NCBI GenBank assembly: GCA_964345295.1
Contig: CAYFQG010000041.1
Span: forward strand, 1-7,888
Reading direction: 5' to 3'
Source: JASBZA01 sp964345295
Lineage (GTDB): Bacteria > Bacillota > Clostridia > Saccharofermentanales > Fastidiosipilaceae
DNA length: 7,888 nucleotides
In this document: one piece after another, positions 1-4,563 of the stretch
How positions within the stretch are numbered: position 1 is the first letter of the stretch
Layout: each line of letters begins with the position of its first letter
Program-made: the position numbers and the translations under genes
Notes under the pieces: generated by a model
Databases searched by the model: none
Seen by the model: only the letters and a program-made list of their open reading frames with translations
Told to the model about the DNA's origin: nothing

Positions 1-86
1 AGGTTTCGTGTCGGGGTACTTTCTGAATCGCCTCCCGATTCGCCCGGGCGATACACACCATTACCGTGATGTGCGACGGCTATTCA

Positions 87-104
87 CTAAGCGTATTTGC
101 TTAG
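87..104. promoter_or_regulatory. Operator-like site 1, perfect palindrome
   Basis: CTAAGC-GTATTT-GCTTAG is a perfect 6-6-6 dyad. It is extended outward to an 11-bp inverted repeat (ATTCACTAAGC at 82-92 and its complement at 99-109). It lies just downstream of the leftward -10, where a bound repressor would block initiation. In RNA it would also form a 5'-terminal hairpin of the leftward transcript. It is the best copy of a motif repeated at 122, 163 and 198. Confidence 0.65.
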
Positions 105-115
105 TGAATGATTTC

Positions 116-144
116 ATTATACTAAGCATTATTGTTAAAGTCAA
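116..144 (-). promoter_or_regulatory. Leftward sigma-A promoter (TTGACT-17-TATAAT)
   Basis: On the minus strand, TTGACT (144-139) is followed after exactly 17 nt by a perfect TATAAT (121-116), so a transcript should start near 109 and run left out of the window. The spacer is filled by operator-like site 2 (122-139), and site 1 covers the first transcribed bases. It is back-to-back with the XRE promoter, which is the layout of a repressor switch. The gene it serves is not visible. Confidence 0.75.
122..139. promoter_or_regulatory. Operator-like site 2, in the leftward promoter spacer
   Basis: CTAAGC-ATTATT-GTTAAA keeps the left half-site of site 1 and has a degenerate right half. It fills the spacer between the leftward -35 and -10 boxes. 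It starts 35 bp after site 1. Confidence 0.55.
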
Positions 145-162
145 GCGGTTTGTGGAAAAATA

Positions 163-180
163 TTTAACTTTTTTGTTAAA
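163..180. promoter_or_regulatory. Operator-like site 4 (variant), upstream of the XRE -35
   Basis: TTTAAC-TTTTTT-GTTAAA is a perfect dyad with the same 6-6-6 layout. Its right half, GTTAAA, equals the right half of site 2, and the ten bases TTGTTAAAGT are shared at 132-141 and 173-182. It starts 35 bp before site 3, mirroring the 35 bp between sites 1 and 2. Its AT-rich sequence makes it the least certain of the four. Confidence 0.4.
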
Positions 181-187
181 GTTTTTA

Positions 188-217
188 TTGACTATCCCTA
201 AGCATATATGCTATACT
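188..217 (+). promoter_or_regulatory. XRE gene promoter (TTGACT-18-TATACT)
   Basis: TTGACT at 188-193 and TATACT at 212-217 are separated by 18 nt and sit 34 nt upstream of the XRE start codon. The -10 overlaps operator-like site 3, so the regulator probably represses itself. Confidence 0.7.
198..215. promoter_or_regulatory. Operator-like site 3, over the XRE -10
   Basis: CTAAGC-ATATAT-GCTATA matches site 1 in the left half and mostly in the right half, and contains the perfect 12-bp palindrome AGCATATATGCT (201-212). It covers the spacer and most of the -10 box of the XRE promoter. Confidence 0.55.
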
Positions 218-250
218 CATTTCAACAGAGTACGGACAGGAGATGGCAAT

Positions 251-772
251 ATGGCGATTGGTGAAAGAATCCACTTTCTGCGCAATTTGCGTGGGATGAC
301 ACAAAAATATCTTGGTCAGGCGGTTGGCTTTCCTGAAAAGACCGCCGATGTGCGCATGGCGCAATACGAATCCGGCACACGGACACCGAAAGCTGACTTG
401 ACCAAAACCCTTGCCAATGTCTTGGGTGTATCTCCCCATGCGCTTGATGTGCCGGACATTGACAGCAACATTGGGCTGATGCACACCTTATTCACCCTTG
501 AAGATTTGCGCGGCCTGCGTGTGACAGAGGTCGATGGCGAGGTGTGCATTAAACTGGATAAAACCAACGGTAAAGCCTATGACGAGATGTCCCAGATGCT
601 TTTTGCATGGCTTGAACAGGCTAAGAAGCTTGAAGCCGGGGAAATCACCAAAGAGGAATATGACCAATGGCGGTACAGATACCCCGAATTTGACACTACG
701 CAGCGGTGGGTTAAGGTTCCATCCCAAGAACTTACCGATTGGCTATTTAGCGACCTGAAAGACGAAAAATAA
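251..772 (+). CDS. XRE-family helix-turn-helix transcriptional regulator
   Basis: A 173-residue protein. Residues about 5-65 form a Cro/C1-type HTH domain, with GERIHFLRNLRGMTQKYLG at the start, YESGTRTPKADLTKTLANVL as the recognition and following helices, and a VSPHALDVPD linker. The remaining 110 residues are charged, contain no recognised enzyme motif and include a KKLEAGEITKEEYDQWR segment, probably for oligomerisation or effector binding. The frame stays open upstream to position 8, but ATG 251 is the start: AGGAG lies at 238-242, 8 nt away, and the promoter and operators occupy 87-217. Similar proteins regulate conjugative elements and prophages. The operator-like sites over both divergent promoters suggest it represses itself and an unseen leftward gene. 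The gene is followed by its own terminator and is convergent with guaA. The family is sure; the target genes are inferred. Confidence 0.88.
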   Translation: MAIGERIHFLRNLRGMTQKYLGQAVGFPEKTADVRMAQYESGTRTPKADLTKTLANVLGVSPHALDVPDIDSNIGLMHTLFTLEDLRGLRVTEVDGEVCIKLDKTNGKAYDEMSQMLFAWLEQAKKLEAGEITKEEYDQWRYRYPEFDTTQRWVKVPSQELTDWLFSDLKDEK

Positions 773-791
773 GCACCTTTTCGGAACATAA

Positions 792-830
792 AAAACGGTC
801 TTGCTGACAGCGAATCAGCAAGACCGTTTT
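792..830 (+). terminator. Rho-independent terminator of the XRE gene
   Basis: A perfect 16-bp stem (792-807 with 815-830) around the 7-nt loop CAGCGAA. It ends in TTTT and begins with AAAA, so it could work in both directions and shield the XRE gene from guaA readthrough. Confidence 0.85.
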
Positions 831-845
831 CAATGGATAGAGCAG

Positions 846-865
846 TGGCAACAGAATGGCAACAG
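846..865 (+). repeat. Direct repeat TGGCAACAG x2, 11-bp period
   Basis: TGGCAACAG occurs at 846-854 and 857-865, one helical turn apart. The complement of a variant of this word is repeated at 916 and 927. This looks like a tandem pair of integrase arm-type sites. Confidence 0.6.
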
Positions 866-871
866 GTAAAA

Positions 872-889
872 CACCTGCAAACCACCTGC
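872..889 (+). repeat. Direct repeat CACCTGC x2, 11-bp period
   Basis: CACCTGC occurs at 872-878 and 883-889, again 11 bp apart. It lies between the two integrase-arm-like pairs and might bind an accessory factor such as an excisionase. The word is short, so support is moderate. Confidence 0.4.
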
Positions 890-915
890 GGCACAGAATA
901 AGTGCCCAAATGCTC

Positions 916-937
916 CTGTTATCAAACTGTTATCAAA
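916..937 (+). repeat. Tandem repeat CTGTTATCAAA x2, inverted arm pair
   Basis: CTGTTATCAAA is repeated exactly at 916-926 and 927-937. CTGTTATCA matches the complement of TGGCAACAG (CTGTTGCCA) at 7 of 9 positions. The pair is therefore an inverted counterpart of the 846/857 pair. Confidence 0.6.
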
Positions 938-940
938 AGG

Positions 941-986
941 CAAAAAGAAATCCCGGAAAGCCGCTTAAATAGCGAGTTTCCGGGAT
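941..986 (-). terminator. Rho-independent terminator of guaA
   Basis: ATCCCGGAAA (950-959) pairs over 10 bp with TTTCCGGGAT (977-986), with a further inner CGCT/AGCG pairing (962-965 with 971-974). Read on the minus strand, it begins 8 nt after the guaA stop and is followed by a T-rich tract (949-942). Confidence 0.8.
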
Positions 987-994
987 GGTTTTAT

Positions 995-1006
995 TTACTC
1001 CCACTC
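995..1006 (-). other. Likely attachment core in the last codons of guaA
   Basis: The minus strand reads GAGTGGGAGTAA, encoding Glu-Trp-Glu-stop. Known guaA-integrating islands use a core of about 12 bp at this same place, GAGTGGGAATAA or close to it. Only this copy is in the window; the partner copy would lie to the left. The role is inferred from the position, the known hotspot and the neighbouring arm-like repeats. Confidence 0.4.
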
Positions 1007-2290
1007 GATAGTTCCGGTAGGCTTGGGCGTCAAGTCATAAAGGACACGGTTGATGCCCGGAACTTCATGCGTGATACGGTCTGTTATCTTATGTAAGACC
1101 TCATAAGGAATTTCCTCTATTTCAGCGGTCATGGCATCTACGGTATTAACGGCCCTTAAAATACATGGCCAGTCGAAACTTCTGGCGTGGTCCTTAACCC
1201 CTACAGACTTGAAGTCAGGAACAACAGTAAAATACTGCCAAACTTTTTCGGCAAGGCCGGCTTTGGCAAATTCCTCTCTTAAAATAGCATCCGACTCACG
1301 CACCGCTTCCAGACGATCTCTGGTAATCGCCCCCAGAACACGAACACCTAAACCGGGTCCGGGGAAGGGCTGACGATAAACCATATCATGAGGCAGACCC
1401 AATTTATCACCTACCATACGGACCTCATCCTTAAAGAGCATCTTCAAAGGCTCCAAGAGCTTGAAGCTCAAGTCCTCGGGTAAGCCGCCGACGTTGTGGT
1501 GGCTCTTTACGACCTTTTGGGTCTTGGTACCGGATTCGGCAATATCAGGATAGATTGTACCTTGGGCCAAAAATTCAATACCGTCGAGCTTCCCGGCTTC
1601 TTCTTCAAAGACACGAATGAACAGTTCACCGATAATCTTACGCTTCTTTTCCGGCTCTTCTACACCGGCCAAAGCATCCAGGAAGCGATCTTGTGCCTGT
1701 ACATAGATGAGATTATCACCCAAGCCTAATTTCTTGCCGAAAACGTCAACCACCTGCTCAGGCTCACCTTTTCTCAAGAGACCGTGGTTCACGTGAACAC
1801 AGGTAAGCTGCTGGCCGATGGCTTTGATAAGCAAGGCTGCCACCACGGAAGAGTCTACACCGCCGGACAAGGCCAAGAGTACTTTACGGTCTCCTACGGT
1901 TTCTTGAATCTCACTGATTTGTGCATCAATAAAATTATCGACATTCCAATCTTTTTCACATGCACAATCTTCTAAAACAAAGGTCTTAAGGACTTCGGAT
2001 AGCTTGGCATCGTCTTCCGGCCAGCTGTAGTCATCATCATACTGGGCGGAAATGATGGGCAGTCCCAAATCATAAAGATTCGGGTGGATATCGACTTTTA
2101 CACCGTCGACGACTCGGTTAGGCCCGCCGTTAAGAATAATACCCTTCACATTGCCCAGAGCCTCAATCTCTTCTTTGGTAATATCGTGCGGTTGGATCTC
2201 ACTATATACGCCCAAAGCTCTGACAGCTCTGACAACTCTGGTATTTTCTGTACTTCCTAAATCCAAAACTAAAATCTTATCTGTTTTCAC
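995..2290 (-). CDS. guaA: GMP synthetase with a degenerate, truncated glutamine-amidotransferase domain
   Basis: GuaA converts XMP to GMP with ATP in purine biosynthesis. The synthetase half is complete: PP-loop SGGVDSS (142-148), QGTIYPDIAES (243-253), KSHHNVGGLP (262-271), RQPFPGPGLGVR (307-318) and the usual TIEWE end. The amidotransferase half is not. Residues 5-80 follow the class I fold (ILVLDLGS, ILNGGP), then about 90 residues are absent. The GxCxG nucleophile loop is missing (PIISAQYDDD stands there) and HPE appears as WPE (90-92). The length is 431 against the usual 510-525. The frame is open throughout and the rest is well conserved, so it looks functional rather than decayed. It is probably ammonia-dependent or served by a separate glutaminase. 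The GTG start is supported by AAGGAGG (2303-2297), 6 nt away. It has its own promoter and terminator. Confidence 0.92.
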   Translation of the reverse strand: MKTDKILVLDLGSTENTRVVRAVRALGVYSEIQPHDITKEEIEALGNVKGIILNGGPNRVVDGVKVDIHPNLYDLGLPIISAQYDDDYSWPEDDAKLSEVLKTFVLEDCACEKDWNVDNFIDAQISEIQETVGDRKVLLALSGGVDSSVVAALLIKAIGQQLTCVHVNHGLLRKGEPEQVVDVFGKKLGLGDNLIYVQAQDRFLDALAGVEEPEKKRKIIGELFIRVFEEEAGKLDGIEFLAQGTIYPDIAESGTKTQKVVKSHHNVGGLPEDLSFKLLEPLKMLFKDEVRMVGDKLGLPHDMVYRQPFPGPGLGVRVLGAITRDRLEAVRESDAILREEFAKAGLAEKVWQYFTVVPDFKSVGVKDHARSFDWPCILRAVNTVDAMTAEIEEIPYEVLHKITDRITHEVPGINRVLYDLTPKPTGTIEWE

Positions 2291-2342
2291 TTATGGCCTC
2301 CTTATCTGCCACACATTGTAAGCCCCTAATAAAAGGGTCTCT

Positions 2343-2353
2343 CACTACAATCT
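2343..2353 (-). repeat. Promoter-proximal 11-bp repeat, leader copy
   Basis: CACTACAATCT on the plus strand (AGATTGTAGTG in the guaA direction) lies about 20-30 nt downstream of the predicted guaA transcription start. An identical copy is at 2413-2423, and a shorter inverted ATTGTA match is at about 2315-2320. It could be an operator for a purine or other regulator. Confidence 0.4.
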
Positions 2354-2377
2354 ATTTTTAATAACCTCATGGGTTGA

Positions 2378-2407
2378 ATTTTAATCTAATTTCCCCGCTA
2401 CACTCAA
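2378..2407 (-). promoter_or_regulatory. Probable guaA promoter (TTGAGT-18-TAAAAT)
   Basis: On the minus strand, TTGAGT (2407-2402) and TAAAAT (2383-2378) are 18 nt apart, and the transcript would start near 2371 with a leader of about 80 nt. The leader holds only weak hairpins. I see no purine-riboswitch core in it. Confidence 0.5.
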
Positions 2408-2412
2408 TACTG

Positions 2413-2423
2413 CACTACAATCT
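2413..2423 (-). repeat. Promoter-proximal 11-bp repeat, upstream copy
   Basis: This second exact copy of CACTACAATCT ends 5 nt upstream of the predicted guaA -35 box, so the two copies bracket the promoter 70 bp apart. Confidence 0.4.
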
Positions 2424-2426
2424 TTC

Positions 2427-3080
2427 TCATCTGTACACTAGTTTAGGCCAGAGAAAACCACAAATCCAGTAAGCTGACAAAAGGAAGGGGGCGAAGGGGA
2501 TTCTAGAGCCTTTTTTGCCCCTGCCTGTCAGCAATAAGACCATAGACCATACCCCGGCCAAAACAAAACTCAAAAGCAAAAATAAGAAAAGAACCAGGGG
2601 TTCAAAGAAGAGTGCAGTCACGGCCAAAAGCTTAATGTCACCGTAACCGATACCGTCCCTACTTATCATTCTAAAAAGAAACAGTAAGACCCAAAAGATT
2701 AAGATGAACAAATAACGCCGTCCGGACAACTCACGAGAGCCTATCCAAAGAAAAAACACTTCCAAGACTAAACCGGCCGATAAACCCATAAGGATAAAAA
2801 GATTCGGAATAGTCCCGGTCTTCTTATCCCAATAGGCTGCCGGAATAAGAAACACCATGACTGCCAAATAGAGATACTTGGCATAACTCCATCGGTCCGG
2901 CCCTTGTCTTCCATAGAAGATGCCCAAAACAAGCCCCAAAAGAGCGTAAAAGGCAACCCAAAAATTCGGACTGACTTTGGCCTGCTTCACAGAAGAATCC
3001 GGAAGCGGAAAAGCCTTCAATATATAAACTAAAACCGGGACAAAGGCGCCCGGGACTAAAGCGAAAAAGCAGCAATACAA
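2427..3080 (-). CDS. A24-family prepilin peptidase-like membrane protease, no methylase domain
   Basis: A polytopic 217-residue membrane aspartyl protease of the type IV prepilin peptidase family. This family cleaves leader peptides of type IV pilin or pseudopilin precursors at the cytoplasmic membrane. Both catalytic aspartates are present: D85 in YWDKKTGTIPN and D148 in GIGYGDIKLL. The C-terminal IPFAPFL (194-200) matches the IPFGPFL signature. About six to seven hydrophobic segments are visible. The N-terminal methyltransferase domain with its CxxC pairs is absent, as in TadV/CpaA-like short forms. The start is TTG at 3080, supported by GGAGG (3092-3088) 7 nt away. That SD can pair with a leader copy of its complement. 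No pilin or assembly gene is nearby, so its substrate is unknown. It lies between uppP and guaA, 118 nt after the former. Confidence 0.8.
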   Translation of the reverse strand: MYCCFFALVPGAFVPVLVYILKAFPLPDSSVKQAKVSPNFWVAFYALLGLVLGIFYGRQGPDRWSYAKYLYLAVMVFLIPAAYWDKKTGTIPNLFILMGLSAGLVLEVFFLWIGSRELSGRRYLFILIFWVLLFLFRMISRDGIGYGDIKLLAVTALFFEPLVLFLFLLLSFVLAGVWSMVLLLTGRGKKGSRIPFAPFLLSAYWICGFLWPKLVYR

Positions 3081-3086
3081 AATAAA

Positions 3087-3129
3087 TCCTCCGATAACTT
3101 TCAGGCCTTATTAGACCACTATCGGAGGA
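3087..3129 (-). promoter_or_regulatory. Leader hairpin that masks the prepilin peptidase ribosome binding site
   Basis: TCCTCCGATA (3087-3096) and TATCGGAGGA (3120-3129) are perfect 10-bp inverted repeats around a 23-nt loop. In the minus-strand mRNA the 5' arm is an anti-Shine-Dalgarno (TCCTCCGATA) and the 3' arm contains the GGAGG that serves the TTG start. A folded leader would block initiation. A possible -10 (TATAGT, 3136-3131) without a good -35 would start RNA inside the 5' arm, leaving the SD free. Seen: the repeat. Inferred: its function. Confidence 0.5.
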
Positions 3130-3198
3130 CACTATAAATGGACAATCTTTTGTTTTAGGAAATTTCGCTTATAAGCAAAATGTGGACAAAGCGACCGC

Positions 3199-4047
3199 CT
3201 AAACGATTCCTACCAGCATAAGAATTAAGAGCACCAGCGACAAGCCCAGACGGTAGTAAGAGAAGTATTTCAAAGGCCTCTTCTTCAAAAACTCCAGGAA
3301 GGTCTTAACCACAATCAAAGACACCACAAAAGAAACCACACAGCCCAAACCGAAGGCCAGTTTTTGGTCCATTGTAAAGTGAAGACTTGCCCCGGCCGCC
3401 TCTGCACCGCCTTTAAAATATTTAACCAAGCTGTAGCCCGAAGCGCCGAACATAATGGGAATGGCCAGGAAGAAGCTGAAGTCCGCAGCGGCAGAAGTGG
3501 TATAGCCGGCTGCCCAACCGCCCATAATGGTAGAAGCGGATCTGGAGAAACCGGGCCATAGCGATGCACATTGGGCCACACCTACAACCAGTGAATCCTT
3601 AACCGTCATTTCCGATGCATCGTTCTTTATATTTCTCGTCGCTACAAATTTCTCACCGAAAATAAGTAAGAGAGCACCTACAGCCAGGGCCAGGACAACA
3701 GAGGGAACATTAAAGAAGAGTGCATCAATGGCGTCTTCAAAAAGCAAGGCGAAAACCACCGCCGGTACACAGCCCATAATCCAGGCTAAGACAAAACGTC
3801 GGCCTTTTTTCTCCCACTTAAAAAAGGAAACAATAATTTTCCAGATGCGGGGCCAATATAAAACCAGGACCGCCAGGATTGCCGCCAGCTGACACACCAC
3901 CAGGAAAAGACGGTTAAAGGCGTCTTCTTCAATGCTTAAAAGGTTATTAAAAATAATGAGGTGGCCAGTAGAAGAAACAGGCAAAAACTCTGTTAAGCCT
4001 TCGATAACACCTAAAATAATGTACTTAAGGATAAATATGATATCCAC
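3199..4047 (-). CDS. uppP: Undecaprenyl-diphosphatase (bacitracin resistance protein BacA/UppP)
   Basis: An integral membrane phosphatase that removes one phosphate from undecaprenyl diphosphate, recycling the lipid carrier for peptidoglycan and other wall polymers and lowering bacitracin sensitivity. At 282 residues it has the family length. Both signatures are present: EGLTEFLPVSSTGH (16-29), with the two family glutamates E16 and E20 and H29, and PGFSRSAST (165-173), with the conserved arginine R169. Alternating hydrophobic segments fit the inverted-repeat fold. The start is GTG at 4047, because MDIIFILKYIILG is the usual N-terminus. Its ribosome binding site is weak (AGAGAG at 4060-4055, 7 nt away). 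The gene follows the rpmB terminator and so needs its own promoter. A prepilin peptidase gene follows 118 nt later. Confidence 0.95.
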   Translation of the reverse strand: MDIIFILKYIILGVIEGLTEFLPVSSTGHLIIFNNLLSIEEDAFNRLFLVVCQLAAILAVLVLYWPRIWKIIVSFFKWEKKGRRFVLAWIMGCVPAVVFALLFEDAIDALFFNVPSVVLALAVGALLLIFGEKFVATRNIKNDASEMTVKDSLVVGVAQCASLWPGFSRSASTIMGGWAAGYTTSAAADFSFFLAIPIMFGASGYSLVKYFKGGAEAAGASLHFTMDQKLAFGLGCVVSFVVSLIVVKTFLEFLKKRPLKYFSYYRLGLSLVLLILMLVGIV

Positions 4048-4124
4048 GTTTTGTCTCTCTTACACTGTATTTTCGAAAGAGCCGGAAAGGGCTAAAGCCG
4101 AAGTTCCGCTTTCAAATTCGCCTT

Positions 4125-4154
4125 ATTATAACGCAAGACAAGCCGGGGGCCTAA
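4125..4154 (-). promoter_or_regulatory. Possible uppP promoter, perfect -10 with a poor -35
   Basis: On the minus strand a perfect TATAAT (4130-4125) lies 77 nt upstream of the uppP start and just after the rpmB terminator. The best -35 at legal spacing is only TTAGGC (4154-4149, 18 nt). A promoter is expected here because of the upstream terminator. Confidence 0.35.
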
Positions 4155-4170
4155 CTTTCGTTTCAAGCAT

Positions 4171-4197
4171 AAAAAAACCAGGGCCTAAACCCTGGTT
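4171..4197 (-). terminator. Rho-independent terminator of rpmB
   Basis: AACCAGGG (4176-4183) pairs with CCCTGGTT (4190-4197) around a 6-nt loop. On the minus strand it is followed by a run of seven Ts (4177-4171). It lies 34 nt after the rpmB stop. Confidence 0.85.
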
Positions 4198-4231
4198 AAA
4201 TAAACTTATTTTTACTCTGCCCAAACGGCCA

Positions 4232-4432
4232 TTAGGCACGCTCTACAGCACCATTACGGAGGCATCTTGTGCAAACATTCTTTCTTACCGGAGCGCCGTT
4301 CTCGTTCAGGACACGCACCTTACGTACATTAGCCTTCTGCATGGTCTTAGCTCTACGAGATACCTGTGAACGCGTAATGCTAATCTTACGAGCCGAGTTG
4401 ATGCTCTTGTTGCAAATCTCACATTTAGCCAT
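4232..4432 (-). CDS. rpmB: 50S ribosomal protein L28 (zinc-binding, four-cysteine form)
   Basis: Ribosomal protein bL28, a component of the large subunit. The 66-residue product starts MAKCEICNKS and ends with the typical CTRCLRNGAVERA, with a basic centre. C4, C7, C54 and C57 form two CxxC pairs, the zinc-binding (C+) form of the protein. The start is ATG at 4432 rather than the longer open frame upstream: AAGGAGGTG (4448-4440) is a near-perfect ribosome binding site, and family N-termini match. It is a single-gene unit with its own predicted promoter and a strong terminator. Confidence 0.95.
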   Translation of the reverse strand: MAKCEICNKSINSARKISITRSQVSRRAKTMQKANVRKVRVLNENGAPVRKNVCTRCLRNGAVERA

Positions 4433-4447
4433 TTCTATACACCTCCT

Positions 4448-4503
4448 TGGTAAAATATCTATCACAAAATCATTATCTGAAAAGTGCATTCGTTATTTTA
4501 CCA
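4448..4503. repeat. 10-bp inverted repeat in the rpmB upstream region
   Basis: TGGTAAAATA (4448-4457) and TATTTTACCA (4494-4503) are perfect complements 36 nt apart. One arm directly abuts the rpmB Shine-Dalgarno and the other contains the predicted -10 box. If transcription starts near 4488 it is a DNA site; if RNA comes from further upstream it would form a hairpin beside the SD. Confidence 0.5.
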
Positions 4504-4522
4504 CAATTCACAAAAATAACAA
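4495..4522 (-). promoter_or_regulatory. Possible rpmB promoter (TTGTTA-16-TAAAAT)
   Basis: On the minus strand, TTGTTA (4522-4517) and TAAAAT (4500-4495) are separated by 16 nt, and the start would be near 4488, about 55 nt upstream of the rpmB start codon. The match to consensus is moderate. Confidence 0.4.
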
Positions 4523-4532
4523 GAGGCTCTGA

Positions 4533-4559
4533 AAAAATCTCCGGCCTCCCGAACCGCCT
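4533..4559 (-). terminator. Possible weak terminator after the replication/acpS operon
   Basis: After the 66-aa gene, the minus strand has a short CGGTT-CGGGA-GGCCG stem-loop with two G-U pairs. It is followed within a few bases by a run of six Ts (4538-4533). The position is right but the stem is weak. Confidence 0.35.
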
Positions 4560-4563
4560 TATT

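Larger units (their letters stand above)
1..994. mobile_element. Putative end of an integrated element (ICE, island or prophage) inserted at the 3' end of guaA
   Basis: Seen: an XRE regulator gene with divergent promoters and repeated operators, a terminator, then 222 bp of non-coding DNA rich in 11-bp-period repeats that runs up to the stop codon of guaA. Known: the guaA 3' end is a recurrent target of tyrosine-recombinase islands, whose core lies in the last codons. Inferred: the element lies to the left and this is one of its ends. No integrase, relaxase or second core copy is inside the window, so both the extent and the type of element are open. The right boundary could lie anywhere from about 950 to 1006. 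A host-encoded regulator beside guaA remains possible. Confidence 0.45.

Noticed and set aside
1..61. A leftward partial gene starting at ATG 61 (reads MVCIARANREAIQKVPRHET to the edge)
   Set aside because: It has no ribosome binding site, only 20 residues are visible, two other frames are also open, and the same DNA is full of hairpins. Left as unresolved leader.
8..250. An N-terminal extension of the XRE protein reading from GTG at 8
   Set aside because: This stretch contains both promoters and all operator-like sites, and ATG 251 has a good Shine-Dalgarno and aligns with the normal HTH N-terminus.
995..2290. guaA as a pseudogene
   Set aside because: The reading frame is intact, all synthetase motifs and the C-terminus are conserved, and promoter, SD and terminator are all in place. 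A functional shortened enzyme fits better.
2291..2377. A purine or other riboswitch in the guaA leader
   Set aside because: No conserved purine-aptamer core and no terminator-like stem with a T-run is present; only short weak hairpins are visible.
3160..3179. A terminator after uppP around the palindrome GCTTATAAGC
   Set aside because: The stem leaves too small a loop and is AT-rich, and it is not followed by a T-run on the minus strand.
4433..4489. A longer L28 start giving 19 extra residues
   Set aside because: The near-perfect AAGGAGGTG serves ATG 4432, and the L28 family begins at MAKCEIC.
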